Assembly (NCBI GenBank): GCA_948144175.1
Contig: CANXME010001298.1
Coordinates: 586,114-650,113 of the forward strand
DNA from: Closterium sp. NIES-65
Lineage: Eukaryota; Streptophyta; Zygnematophyceae; Desmidiales; Closteriaceae
Direction of reading: 5' to 3'
DNA length: 64,000 nucleotides
Below the pieces are notes generated by a model. It was not told the origin of the DNA. It did not search any database and was given only the letters and a program-made list of their open reading frames with translations. Both the position numbers and the translations under genes were made by a program. Shown in pieces: positions 1-10,340 of this stretch (its first letter is position 1; each line of letters opens with the position of its first letter).

Positions 1-194
1 GTATAAAGTCTCTAGTCTTTGGCCCATGAGGCTCATTCTTCACTGGTGAGTCTAGTTCACTCTCCAAAACCGGCGGCGGCCGCCGAAGGTGTGGCAAGGG
101 TCTCCAGCGACAAGTTTCATAAGAACATTTGATACAACATGCAGTGGTAGAGCCCTGCAGCAAAAGCAACATCCCCGGGCGTGCCTACACCGCC

Positions 195-1966
195 ATGGGG
201 AAGCCCAAGGCTAAGCCAGCTACCAAGGGGGATGGCAAAGGGGACAAACCGGCTACTCGGAGAGTATCCAGCACAGCCTCCCGTCCATCCAGCGTAGGAC
301 GGATGCGGCTGCTGATACAAGACCAAGAGGGGCCCCCTGAGCAGACTCAGCAAGCCGCAACATTGCCCCAGGGCCGGGCCCGAGCGCAGCACCAGGGGCA
401 CCCTTGACAAGCCCGATCAGGGGGAGATAATGTAGCATCTCCCTTGCTGCGGACACCGCCGCTGACTGCTCCGATGGCATCATCCCCCCAACCTCCACAC
501 CCTGCCGCGCCAGACACACGTGGAGTTGGTACAGCACGTAGGACAGCAGCGTCAAACACGTCCCCACGTGCATTACGCACTGCTCGACGTGGAAAGGAGT
601 CGCATCCACACGAGCAGCAACGTGAGGACCTGGTGGGACGGGTGGGAATAACAGCACCTGGGGAGGCGGCGGGGGAACAGGAGTCGGTGGAGGGCGAGGC
701 GGCTGCGGCCGCGGCGGCAGGGGGAAGTGGCGCAATGGGGACTGAGTCAGAGGCGGCTGTGGCGGTTGAGGCTGCGGCTGCTGCAGGGCTGGAGGGGGTT
801 GCTGCTGAGGCGACTGAGATGGTGGCTGCTGCTGAGCTTGGCGGGTCTGACGCTGCCTCTGGCGGCGGCTCAGCCTCACCCTCTGCCATCCCCCAGGCGT
901 GGCAACCAGAGGAGCCGGGACCACCAGTGGCTCAGGAACGGACCGAGGCGGTGGTGCTGGCGGCGTCACCGGAGCCTGTAACGGCGTCTGTGCTGGCGGC
1001 GGCGGTGACAGCGGCGACAGGGGAACAGGACAGAGCCCGGACCGAGGAGGGTGCGCCGGTCGCCGCTGCGAACGCCGAAACTTCTGCTGCTGCCGAGGGC
1101 GCAAGCACGCAGGGACACGACCTGAGGGGAGTGGTAGACAGGGTCGTGGAGCCGGCGGGACTGCCTGCGCCGCCCGCGGGAAGACGAAGCTTCGAGCCCA
1201 GCCAGCACCGAGGCGGCCCGGAGCAGGGCTGGGACTTGGTCCCCCGGGACCCCTCCTGGGCTGGCTTCTGCAAGGGCAGTTGCCACAAGGGCAAGAGCGT
1301 CACTTGCCATCTGTGGGGACAAGCGACGGGAGAAGGGAAGCAGGAGACAGGATCAGGCTAGCACCCACACCGATCATCACGACAGGGAACGCAGTGGCGG
1401 GACCATCAATGCAACAACCACCGCGTCGGGATTCACGGAACTCAACGGGGGGAGAGGAGAGAACAACCACGGCAGCCGCCACGGCTCAACAGACCCCACG
1501 GCGTGAAACCCGCAGTGTTACGAGGGCGCAAGGCATTACCTGGGGCCAGCCAAGGGTTGGCCAGGCAACGCCGATGCTGGCGCCGTGGATCCCGGCGGGA
1601 AGACCGCAACATGCAGGCCGAGGCGAGCAGAACGCCGGCCCTAGGGGGGGAGAAACGGCTCGCGGAGCAAGGGGAGGAGTGCGAGGGGCCAGAGGGGGAC
1701 GGGGCGGAAGAGGCCCGATTGTCGGCGGAAGGGTCGCGCTCGTGAGAATGGGAACGTGGCGGGAACGCCACGAGCGACCGGAGCAAGCGGAGCCTGCAAC
1801 GAATCACGACGAAGAAGATGATGCAAACACCGACGAGGGGGGCGATTATGTAGCTGAATCAGCGGAGCCATCAGAGGAAATCTCGTTGGAGGACGAGGAG
1901 GGAGTACACATGACGAGAAGAGCTGGGGAGCGAAGGAGAACCCAGAATAATGGGGTAAAACCCTAG
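195..1966 (+). pseudogene. N-terminal (gag-like?) part of the RT element, broken
   Basis: A likely start is the ATG at 195 in good context (accgccATGgg), opening a Lys-rich segment (MGKPKAKPATKGDGKGDK). The frame runs to 1361 with one TGA at 405-407. Coding character then moves to another frame, where residues become Arg/Gly-rich and then acidic (about 1800-1910), ending at TAG 1964-1966. That frame continues straight into the RT ORF, so a single original ORF damaged by one TGA, a frameshift near 1300 and one TAG is a reasonable reading. No conserved domain is recognised. The composition is low-complexity and GC-rich, so the exact reading frame before 1300 is uncertain. Confidence 0.4.
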
Positions 1967-4501
1967 GGCAATAACCCTCAGGGTGCGAGAATTGGGAACG
2001 AGGAAGCGCCAGGAGTAAGGGGAAACCCTCAGGTGGTGGGAGAAAATGGGGACGCACCCAACGAGGGACAGAGTGACTCTGGGGTCAGATCACCGTCTGA
2101 CCTGGCGGATGATTCTGCCATCTGGGAGCTGGCAGCCACGTGGGACAAATACCCACTCCAAAAAGGGGATCAACCCTTCGTGGTCCGCAGAATGCCGCCC
2201 AAGATCCTGGAAAGCTACACGCTCTGTCTCTTGGCGCCACTCATTCGACTCTCGAAGAATCCTGACTACCCAGGTGCATGGGCGATCCTACAGTATCTGC
2301 CGAGGCTGAAGCTACGCCCAGCCCCTGAACCTGTTGAAGGCAGTCGGTGGACAGCAATAGAGCTGCGCCTGCACCAATTCCAACTCGGCAGCTGGCAGGC
2401 CCTATACACCGACGCATGTGTTATCCCCGACAATGAGAGCCCGATACGACACCAACCGGATGACGCGGGTTTATGCGCAAGGGCGGAAGGTTTGATACGG
2501 AAAGGAAACATTTCCAAGGCGGTAGCAGCGTTACGAACTACACCGCTCGTAGAAGCAACGGCAGCAACTTTGACTGCCCTCCAAGCGAAACACCCCGCAG
2601 CCGAAACTTCGCTACCGGGTCTGGTTACAGGGTTCAACCGCTCGACCCTCAGCGTGTCAGCGGACGAACTTCGCGAAATCCTGAAGAAATGCCCGAACGG
2701 GGTTGGAGCAGGCCCATCTGGCACCTGCTTCGAACACCTCAAGGATCCGGCACTGGCAAACGGGGAGGTGCTTATTCTACTCGCTAAGGTAGTGACGTAC
2801 CTGCTGAGCACGTTCCAAACACCAGCGACCCGCGATTTGCTGCTGCCTTCACGGTTGATCGCCCTAGAAAAGCCAGGAGGAGGAGTCCGGCCTATTGCGA
2901 TAGGGGAGGCTATTCTTCGAGTCGTAGCTAAGGCAGCATTGTGTGGCTTAACCGAGAACATTAAGGAGTTTTTCCTACCAGTCCAGTTTGGGGTAGCGAT
3001 ACCGGGAGGCGCAGAGTGTATCGTCCACTCCGTCAGATCGCTACTAAGGGACGACGACACACGAGTAGCGCTACAGCTGGACATAGAAAACGCCTTCAAC
3101 AGTGTCGAACGGGCGGCTTTCTTCAACGCTCTCTCCCAGTCCAGTTTGCTGCAGCTCATGCCCCTGGCCCGAACTCTCTACGGGGCACCGTCGTCACTCT
3201 TGGTCGACGAACGTTTAGGAGTGAACCATATCCTCTCGTCACGCGGGGTGCGTCAAGGGGACCCGCTCGGTCCACTACTCTTCGCGGCAGCAATTCAACC
3301 ATGCCTGCTAAGCACGGCGACCTTCTTACCGGGAGTCGCGATAGTGGCCTACGCCGACGACATAACGATAGTGGGGCCGAAGGAGGCCTGCTATGAGGCC
3401 TTTGGGGCCATTACCAGGGAGCTGGCAACGCTCGGCCTCCGTTGCAACATCGCAAAATCGTCGGCATGGGGACAATCGCTCGCGGATGACGGCGGCACGC
3501 CACCTCCCATCGGCTTGCAGCAGATCACAGATGGGATCCGGGTTCTAGGCAGCCCAGTCGGCTTGCCTGCCTTCTGCACCACTCAAGCACAAACACGGCT
3601 TGATGAGGCGTCGGCCCCGTTACCTCTGGTGGCGGAGCTCCACCCGCAGAGCGCAATGCTCATCCTCACGAGGAGCATATCCCGCCGAATCTCCTACTTT
3701 CTGCGGACGACACCGGCGGAAGTCCTGGGGAGAGAGGGGTGGAGGGGCTGGAGTGAGACCCTGATGGCAACGGCACTAGCAGCAACGAAGCTTCGAGTAC
3801 CTTCAGACGAGCTGGAGAGTCTGTTGTGGCGCCAGGGGAGTCTGCCGGTCAGGTTGGGAGGCTTGGGGATTATTGACCCAGTCTCCGAGGCACCTGCGGC
3901 CTACATCGCCTCGGTCACGGCGGCACAGCAGTTGCTGTGCCAGATGAACCTGCCTGAGGCCTATCTCCTGAGCAGGGCAGTCGAGCTGCTGTGCCACGAT
4001 TGGACCCCTGCCCCACCCGGCATCAACCCCCTGACAACTCTGGAAGCTGGGCTACCCATAGCTGCACGGGCGGCACTACACACTTACAGGGAGCAGCCGG
4101 CGGGACAGGGGAACCTTCAACTGACCCTGTCTCGCCACATCAATGAGACGAGGGCGGCGGAGCTGCTGGCTGACACAATAGAAGACCGCCCAGGGAAGGA
4201 CCGTGGGCACGCAGTACGGCTCATCAGTTTGCAAGGGGTGGGCGCGGGGGACTGGCTCCATGCCGTCCCAACGAGATCTGACCTTACTTTTGCCCCTGGT
4301 CAGTTCTCGTTGGCACTTGGCTTTCGCCTCGGCATGGCTCTTCCAGTCACAGTCACCTGCCCGTGCAAGCGCGCCAACACTGCAATCACGGACACGAGCC
4401 TAGCAAACCACCTCTTGCGGTGTGGGTACGGGGGTCAGCTTCGTCTTGTTTACGTGGCCTCTCAGGCCAACACGGCTGATCTCTTCACCAAGGCACTTTA
4501 G
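1967..4501 (+). pseudogene. Reverse transcriptase ORF with copia RNase H tail fused in frame
   Basis: Non-LTR-type RT. Visible blocks include LPSRLIALEKPGGGVRPIAI (about 2848-2907), FGVAIPGGAE, the catalytic LDIENAFNS, RGVRQGDPLGPLLFA (about 3244-3288) and the YADD box (about 3352). A CPC...H-x3-C zinc motif lies at about 4357-4420. The frame is open from 1967 after TAG 1964-1966, so the true start is probably upstream at 195. From about 4433 the peptide abruptly becomes the C-terminus of copia RNase H (VYVASQANTADLFTKAL) and stops at 4499-4501, which is earlier than in copia. The junction falls in a short match (ggtcagct) shared by both partners. No endonuclease domain remains. Family placement (R2-like versus another RT lineage) is inference. 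Confidence 0.75.
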
Positions 4502-4802
4502 CCTTGTGATCATCAGCGGTTCAGTACTGTTCTAGGCCTTGTCCCAAGTTGGCCTCACTTGCTCACTTCTTGAATTTGCTTGTATTGTGATCTCTATATA
4601 TATACCTGCATGTTCACACTTGCTAGGTTGTGATCACTGTCTTGCTTGTTCTGCTTTGTATAACTCTGCGTGTGAACTGGCCTTGTGGCCGCTTTCTTGT
4701 GCTCGGAATGTATGGTGACGTCGTGATCCACCCTGAGCTTGCTTTGCTCTTCTTGACTGGTCTTGTGACCTCTTGTTCTTCCCCACTTTGCCTATGGGGG
4801 TG
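4433..4802 (+). other. Copia pol 3' end and 3' UTR captured in the chimera
   Basis: This stretch matches the end of RNase H and the 3' UTR of the copia copies in the window (compare the reverse complement of 5227-5600 and the plus strand 59195-59540). It includes the FTKAL region, the CCTTGTGATCATCAGCG segment and the conserved PPT hairpin ending in TATGGGGGTG at 4793-4802. A stop replaces the residue after FTKAL. Confidence 0.85.
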
Positions 4803-4932
4803 TGTCAAACTTATATGCTATTGTCTGTGTAGGTTGTAGTGGGGTAGATAGTATGGGGTACAACACTTTTAGGTTCACTACTTGTACCCACCTGTTTCCT
4901 AGTCCATTTCATTGCTTCATACTATTCTCACA
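4803..4932 (+). repeat. Copia LTR at the chimera 3' end
   Basis: Begins TGTCAAACTTATATGCTA directly after the PPT and ends CTATTCTCACA. The length (130 bp) and sequence fit the copia A/G LTR family. Ten bases (tcaactagtt) separate it from the poly(A) run. Confidence 0.8.
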
Positions 4933-4939
4933 TCAACTA

Positions 4940-4942
<3 letters not shown>

Positions 4943-5004
<62 letters not shown>
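4943..5004 (+). other. 62-nt poly(A) tract
   Basis: An uninterrupted A run, 10 bp beyond the copia LTR and at the end of the chimera. It looks like a retrotransposed mRNA tail and fixes the orientation as plus strand. The following 107 bp (5005-5111) are AT-richer, show no gene, and lead to the copia A insertion site. Confidence 0.85.
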
Positions 5005-5005
<1 letters not shown>

Positions 5006-5111
5006 GTGAATGGTCATAGATGAAACTCCCGCCAGAACAAAATAAAACCCAAAAAAACCTGGATGCATTTTCGAATGTACAACCCTAAACATGTAACTCG
5101 CCAGGTGTTTA

Positions 5112-5226
5112 TGTGAGAATCTGAGGAAGGAATGATTTAATTGAGCAGCATGAGGAGTACAAGTGTTGCACCCCATATTGACTACCCCACTACAGCCTAA
5201 ACAAACTATAGCATATAAGTTCGACA
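5112..5226 (-). repeat. Copia A 3' LTR
   Basis: 115 bp with TG...CA ends on the minus strand. It is 15 bp shorter than its 5' partner because of one internal deletion (around the gtacaagt/gttgcacc junction). The PPT hairpin lies immediately upstream on the minus strand (5227-5250). Confidence 0.85.
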
Positions 5227-5459
5227 CACCCCCATAGGCAAAGTGGGGGAGAACAAGGGGTCACAAGACCAGTCAAGAGAAGCAAGGCAAGTCCAGGGTG
5301 GATCACAACGTCACCACACAATCTGAGCACAAGCACATGGCCACAAGGCCAGTTCACATGCAGAGTTATATATCAAGAAGAACAAGCAAGGCAGTGATCT
5401 CAACCTAGCAAAGGTAAGCATGCAAGTGCAGGTATATATAGATCACAGTACAAACTAAG

Positions 5460-7733
5460 TCAAGAGGTGAGCAAGTGAGGCCAAGTAGGCACAAGACCTA
5501 GCAAAGTACAAAAGCGCTGATGATCACAAGGCGGAAGTGCCTTGGTAAAGATATCAGCAGTGTTGGCCTCAGAGGCCACGTAAGCAAGGCGCAGCTGACC
5601 GCGCTGCTGCAGCTCACGAGCAAGGAAGTAGCGAAGAGCAATGTGCTTCGTTCTGTGCTCCAGTCTGTGCTCCCGACACAAGGCCATCATGGCCTTGTTG
5701 TCTACGTACAGAACTGGAGGAGAACAAGGCGGCTCTCCTAGGTCAGTCAGCAGGTAGGTGAGCCAGCGTAGCTCCTGTGCAGCCATGTCCCCTTCGTAGA
5801 TCTCGGCCTCACAGCTGGAGCTGAGAACAGAAGACGAGCAGGTAGACCACCACGAGACAGAGCCGGAACCAAGGCTGAAGGTGTAACCCTGTGACGACCG
5901 CTGCGTAGCCTGGTCGTCAGCCCAAGAAGCGTCTGCGTGACCTGTGAGGACCACTGGACGTCGCCCTCCAAGCACTAGCCCCATGCCCGACGTACTGCAC
6001 AAGTAGCGCAACACCCTCTTCGCTGCAGCCATGTTCTCTGGTCGGTGTCTCCCAGGAGACACATTGCGTGCCAAGATGCTAAGAGGGTATGCTAGGTCAG
6101 GTCGTGTGCAGGTCATCAAGTACATGAGGCAGCCAACAAGCTCTGGGTACGGGCCACTCGGCTCTACGGACTCATCCGAAGGCAGAGCTGAGAGCGAGTG
6201 GCGAGTAGACAGAGGAGTGGCCTGAGGCGAGGAGTACGTGAAGTCGAAGCGCTGAAGGACCTGCTGCACCATGTGTGACTGAGTCAGGGTAATGGTGCGC
6301 TGTGCTCTGTCCCGGGTGATCTGCAAGCCAAGGTAGCTGCGCAGTTCACCCAGGTCTGTGCACGTGTGTCTTTTCTGCAGCTCGGACTTCACGTGGGCGA
6401 GTCCAGCAGTGTCAGTAGTGGCAAAGACCAAGTCGTCGACGTACACGAGGATGTAGAACGGCGGCAAAGAGGTGTCGGTGCGTAGAAACAGCGACGGGTC
6501 GGCAGTAGAAGGAGCAAACCCAAGAGCCGCAAGTGTAGTCCTCAGTGTGTCGTGCCACTCACGGGGCGCCTGGCGGAGACCGTAGACTGGCCGTCGGAGG
6601 CTCCACTAGGTACTAGGAGGAAACGGCCCAGTGAAGCCTGATGGGTGGCGCAGCCAGATCTCCTCGTGCAGGCTGCCCTGCAGGAAAGCTGTGCTGAAGT
6701 CAAGAGAGTGAAGCTCGTAGTCGCGCTGAGCAGCTATGTGCAGTAGCACCCAAAGAGTGGTCATCTTCGGGGTAGGGGAGAAGGTCTGAAAGTAGTCAAC
6801 TCCCTGCCGCTGACTGAAGCCTCGAGCCACGTAACGCGCCTTGAAGACAGGCGGAGAACCCGGCGGCCGCTTCACCCTGAAAATCCACATGCCACTGACG
6901 ATGTTCGCCCCAGGTGGGGGAACCTCGTCGACGTAGGTGCCTGTGGACTTCCAGGAAGCCATCTCTGCGTCCATGGCTGACTGCCACTGTGAGGAGTAGG
7001 GACCCTCGATTGCCTTAGCGTACGATCGAGGAGTCGGGATGTCTGGTGCATCCGGGTCTCCCTCAGGGGCAATCAGCGTGGACACGAGATGAGGCAAAGC
7101 AGCAGCAAAACAGTGGAACTCCTCCTGCCTGTCCTTAAGGACGTCCGTGCTAAGAGCACACTCACCCCCGACGGGCGGAGGACGGGCAGACTCAGACTCA
7201 GCGACAAGACTAGCAGCGTAGTCTAGACGACAGCGAGCAGCTAAGTCAACAAGCTCAGCAACCAAAGCAGACGCAGCAGTGGACTCAAAACAAGGGTCGG
7301 TGAAGACAGTAGCCAGGAGACGCGTGACAGTAGGACTGGCAGCACGAAGAGAGTCAGACTCCGGGTCAGCAAGAGTAGGAAGAGAGGACTCTGGAGGAGA
7401 CGGCAACGGGACACGTAGAGGAGCACTGGAAGGAGCAGCGCCATCTGGTGTGTGCCGGGGACCGCAGGAGAACGCGGGCGCGGAGCATGACCACTTGTGC
7501 GAGCAGCACGAACAGGCAACGCAGGACGAGACGCAGGCTCACGACGCTCAGCAAGACCTTGACTAGGACCAGTGTAGGGAGAAGGAGCAGGCAGGGGGGA
7601 GGCGGGCGGTAACTGTGACTGTGACTGGACAGGCTGTGGACACGCTAAGGGAGGAGCAGGACCAGTAGAGGGCGGGAGACCAAGAACCTGCTCCAGGAGC
7701 GGAACGAAGTACGGCCGCGGCCGCGCAGCGCCT
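5460..7733 (-). pseudogene. Copia A pol: RT and RNase H part
   Basis: Copia RT and RNase H. Recognisable are the TGTYVDEVPPPGANIV and FSPTPKMTTL blocks, the catalytic YVDDLVF (about 6430) and RNase H motifs ASWADDQATQRSS, SCEAEIY and YVDNKAM (about 5690-5920), ending HLLTS-stop at 5460. TAG at 6606-6608 replaces the Gln codon of the FPPGTQW block. A frameshift lies near 7420 where the MALRPS segment should be. The sequence breaks at 7733 in the IN-RT linker because the gypsy element inserted there; the 5' half resumes at 22408. Confidence 0.85.
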
Positions 7734-8108
7734 TGTCATACATTTAATTGAAGAATAGTGAGTAGGGCATAACAATATAAATGCATGACAGGGTACTGTA
7801 GTGAGTAGGATTCAAGCGGGGTGAGGCAGAGGCGAATAGCGCCAGAGCAGGAACTGACGAAACAAAACCAACTGTTGCCGTGCAACGGTAACCAAGTGCA
7901 CCTACTTAGGCAAGCAATACGAGAAATAGCATTTGCTTGCTTGTATGTTTCCTCTATCGGCTAAGAGCTACCTTCAACCATACTCGTATTTGCGCCAAGT
8001 GGAGGAGCTAGTCCCAGCAAGCCTTTTGAGGGTTTCCACTCAGTGCCTTCCGACAGTCAGCCGAGTTAGGAAGACCCAGAGAGAGTCTTATGTGTCAGGA
8101 GCATACAA
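7734..8108 (+). repeat. Gypsy terminal repeat L, copy 1
   Basis: 375 bp, starting TGTCATACATTTAATTG and ending AGGAGCATACAA. About seven differences from the second copy (14583-14957), so roughly 98% identity. No convincing tRNA primer site follows it (acatacaagcaagaactgcg). Confidence 0.85.
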
Positions 8109-8151
8109 CATACAAGCAAGAACTGCGACCGATCGCTGTTCTCAAGCTAGG

Positions 8152-9267
8152 ATGAATGATAGGTTTAGACTACGATCCGGGCAGAGCTACCGAAAGGAAG
8201 ATATTTCGGCTGAACCAAGATGGCGCGCCGCCGCGACGACCTCGTTGGACCGAGTGTCAGAGGTGGAGACAAGGCGCTCGCCAGCTTCGAGTACGGGAGC
8301 ATACCGGACCCCGCACCAACGGGAACGAGGGCGGCGCAAGGACATGGAGCCTTCGCGGACCGTCGCGTCGGATCCAGGAGAGACCCCTCACGATCTGCGT
8401 TGGGCTCGGGAAGCGAGAGCACGGTGGGCGAGCCACCCAGCTAGTAACTCCCCTGGGTTGATGCCGGGGATGGAATCTGACCGAGTGCAGGCACAAACGA
8501 CTTGGCTGCGGCGCCAGCCGGAGGGAGAGTTCCGGTCGCCGATGCATCGAGAGCTTATAGCGAGTCAAGCTGCGGAGCTACCCTCAACCGCCGCCCCACT
8601 AGACCGGCCTACAGACAAGAGAAGGCCGACAGGATCCCTTCCGAAGCTGGAGGTAGCCGAGCGGTTCACCGGAATTCTCGGCGTGGGTCCCACCCTGAAG
8701 AACTATCTGATGCAGTTGGAGACGGTGGAGTACTGTTGGGAACGGGACGGGCTGGACCCAGCAGAATTCTTCCGGCGGATGGTGGTAACGCTAGCGGGCG
8801 AGGCCGAGACCTTTTATCGCATGACGCGGGACGAAGTGCTCGAGGAGCTGGCGTGCGGAGAGATCGGAAACCCGACCGCGCGGTTTGTCGAGCAGTTGAA
8901 GGAGGAATTTTTGGGGCAAACTAAAGCGAGAGTCGAGGAATTCCGCGAGTTTCGCCGAGGAAAAGACGAGTCCCTGCTAGCCTACTACTGCCGACTGAGG
9001 GAGCTTGCGGATGATCTGGAAAGCCGGGACGAACGGCTACTGGTTCGCAAGTTCGTCCGAGGCTTAGATGAAGATCTGCGGAATGTGGTGCGGAACACGG
9101 TACACGGCGTGGGTGCAGATATTACTCTGAAGGACGTCTACGGATTGGCTAAAAGGACGGAACACGTGCAGAGGATGTTGGACTTGGAAGACGGGGAAAT
9201 GCATCCTAAAACGAAGTCGTCATGGGCGGCGGCTGCGCTGGCGGAGTCGCCTCTCGGTGGACTATAG
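8152..9267 (+). pseudogene. Gypsy gag (capsid region)
   Basis: ATG at 8152 opens 371 codons after an open frame that enters from repeat L. The C-terminal half is a Ty3/gypsy-type capsid: LEVAERFTGILGVGP, LKNYLMQLETVEYCWE, then AGEAETFYRM, FLGQTKARVEEFREFRRGKD, SLLAYYCRLRELADDL and KFVRGLDEDLRNVV (about 8650-9090). It ends at TAG 9265-9267. The same frame continues into zinc knuckles, so the stop is more likely a mutation, or a gag/pol readthrough point, than the natural end. Confidence 0.8.
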
Positions 9268-10340
9268 CGGACCGACGCGCGGCGGTGTCACGAATGTGGG
9301 GAAGTGGGCCATTTGAAGCGAGATTGCCCGAAGCTGCCAGTGTGTGGGAACTGTGGACGGAAGGGGCACAAGGACGACGCATGCTATAGCTGACGCCGCT
9401 CTGAGGAGAACCCCAGTAAAGAAGAGTTACAGGCGGAGATTAAACGGTTACAACTGCGATTGGAGGCGAAGCCTAAAGTGGAGCCGAAAGCCCGAGCTAT
9501 GCTTGCGTACGAGGAGGTCGAAGGGGGGGAAGAAAGCGAGGGCGAGTATTTGTGAGCAAGCGGCTTTATGGCGTTCCAAAGGGAGAGAGAGGACCTCGAT
9601 CTTCGGCTCCGAGGGAGCCAGTCGTCCGAGAGCCGTACGAGCAGAGTGCGTGAGCCACGCGGCAACGTGCACGAGGGAAGCAGTACCTCCAAACTGAGGC
9701 GCCACCCTAACGAGAGACTCGTGTGCCAGGCCTCCGTCCTGATAGCGGAAAAGGGGAGCATGACGGTGGGTGGGTTGCCAGTGGGGCAAGCGATCATTGG
9801 CACCGGGGTTCACCACGTGTTGATCGGGAAGGGACTAGCGAGGCAACTGAAGCTAGACATGCCCGGGAGGCTCGTGCCGAGGGGCATCCTGCTAGACATG
9901 ACCGCAGAGGGAGGGGAGCCAAAATGGATGCCGCGGACAGTAAGACCTATCGAGATAGTACTGCTTCCCGGAACAGACAAAGAATGCTGCATCCGAGCGA
10001 CTTGTGGCGTGTCAGAGTCCGAGGATTACGATGCGCTGGTGGGCATGGATTTGCTTTACCGAGTTGGCGCCACCATTTGTACCTGGCAGGAGAAAGTGCT
10101 GTACCGCATGCACTACTGGGAAGCTGCAAGCTCCGTGGGTACTCTGCCCGTGAAGTTCGTTAAGCAAGAGCCTCGAGAGGCTTACGGAGCGCGGGCTGCT
10201 GACCTGGGACCAGTGCTGGACGACTGGAGCTGGGAGAGATACGCGGAGGAGTACGAACGACGCATAGAAAGGAGGAGGCAAGGGCGAGAACCGGCCTCGC
10301 TAAGAGAAAGAGTGACCCGGCTCTGGACCTTAGAAGGAGC
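9268..10340 (+). pseudogene. Gypsy nucleocapsid zinc knuckles and aspartic protease
   Basis: Same frame as gag. Two CCHC knuckles are visible at about 9286-9387 (CHECGEVGHLKRDC and CGNCGRKGHKDDAC). TGA codons follow at 9391 and 9553, both where Trp (TGG) would fit. The retropepsin-like domain spans about 9718-10150. Its catalytic DTG reads GTG (AIIGTGVHHVLIGKGLA, near 9793), and the downstream DALVGMDLL block is kept. Loss of the catalytic Asp would abolish proteolysis. Confidence 0.75.

Larger units (their letters stand above)
1..5004 (+). mobile_element. Degenerate non-LTR-type RT element fused to a copia 3' end, with poly(A) tail
   Basis: The unit holds a Gly/Ala/Arg-rich N-terminal ORF (195-1966), an RT ORF (1967-4432), a copia RNase H tail, copia 3' UTR and LTR (4433-4932), and a 62-nt poly(A) run. 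The 5' end lies at or before base 1; bases 1-194 hold no coding signal I can support. No APE endonuclease is seen upstream of the RT. The RT is followed by a C-x-C...H-x3-C motif, where R2-like elements carry a zinc knuckle before a restriction-like endonuclease, but here the copia sequence begins instead. No target-site duplication can be checked because the left end is missing. Confidence 0.7.

Noticed and set aside
253-1104. Minus-strand Pro/Gln-rich ORF of 283 codons
   Set aside because: It is antisense to the RT element, its composition follows GC-rich repeats, and no domain is recognisable.
4943-5004. Poly(A) as a simple microsatellite
   Set aside because: It is a single pure run placed directly behind a complete copia LTR at the end of a chimeric retro-copy, which is better explained as an mRNA tail, though an assembly effect on its length is possible.
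9265-9267. TAG read as an amino acid (alternative genetic code)
   Set aside because: Stops fall at Trp, Gln, Lys and other positions in decayed copies, while the transposase and EGF gene use TAG normally as stops.
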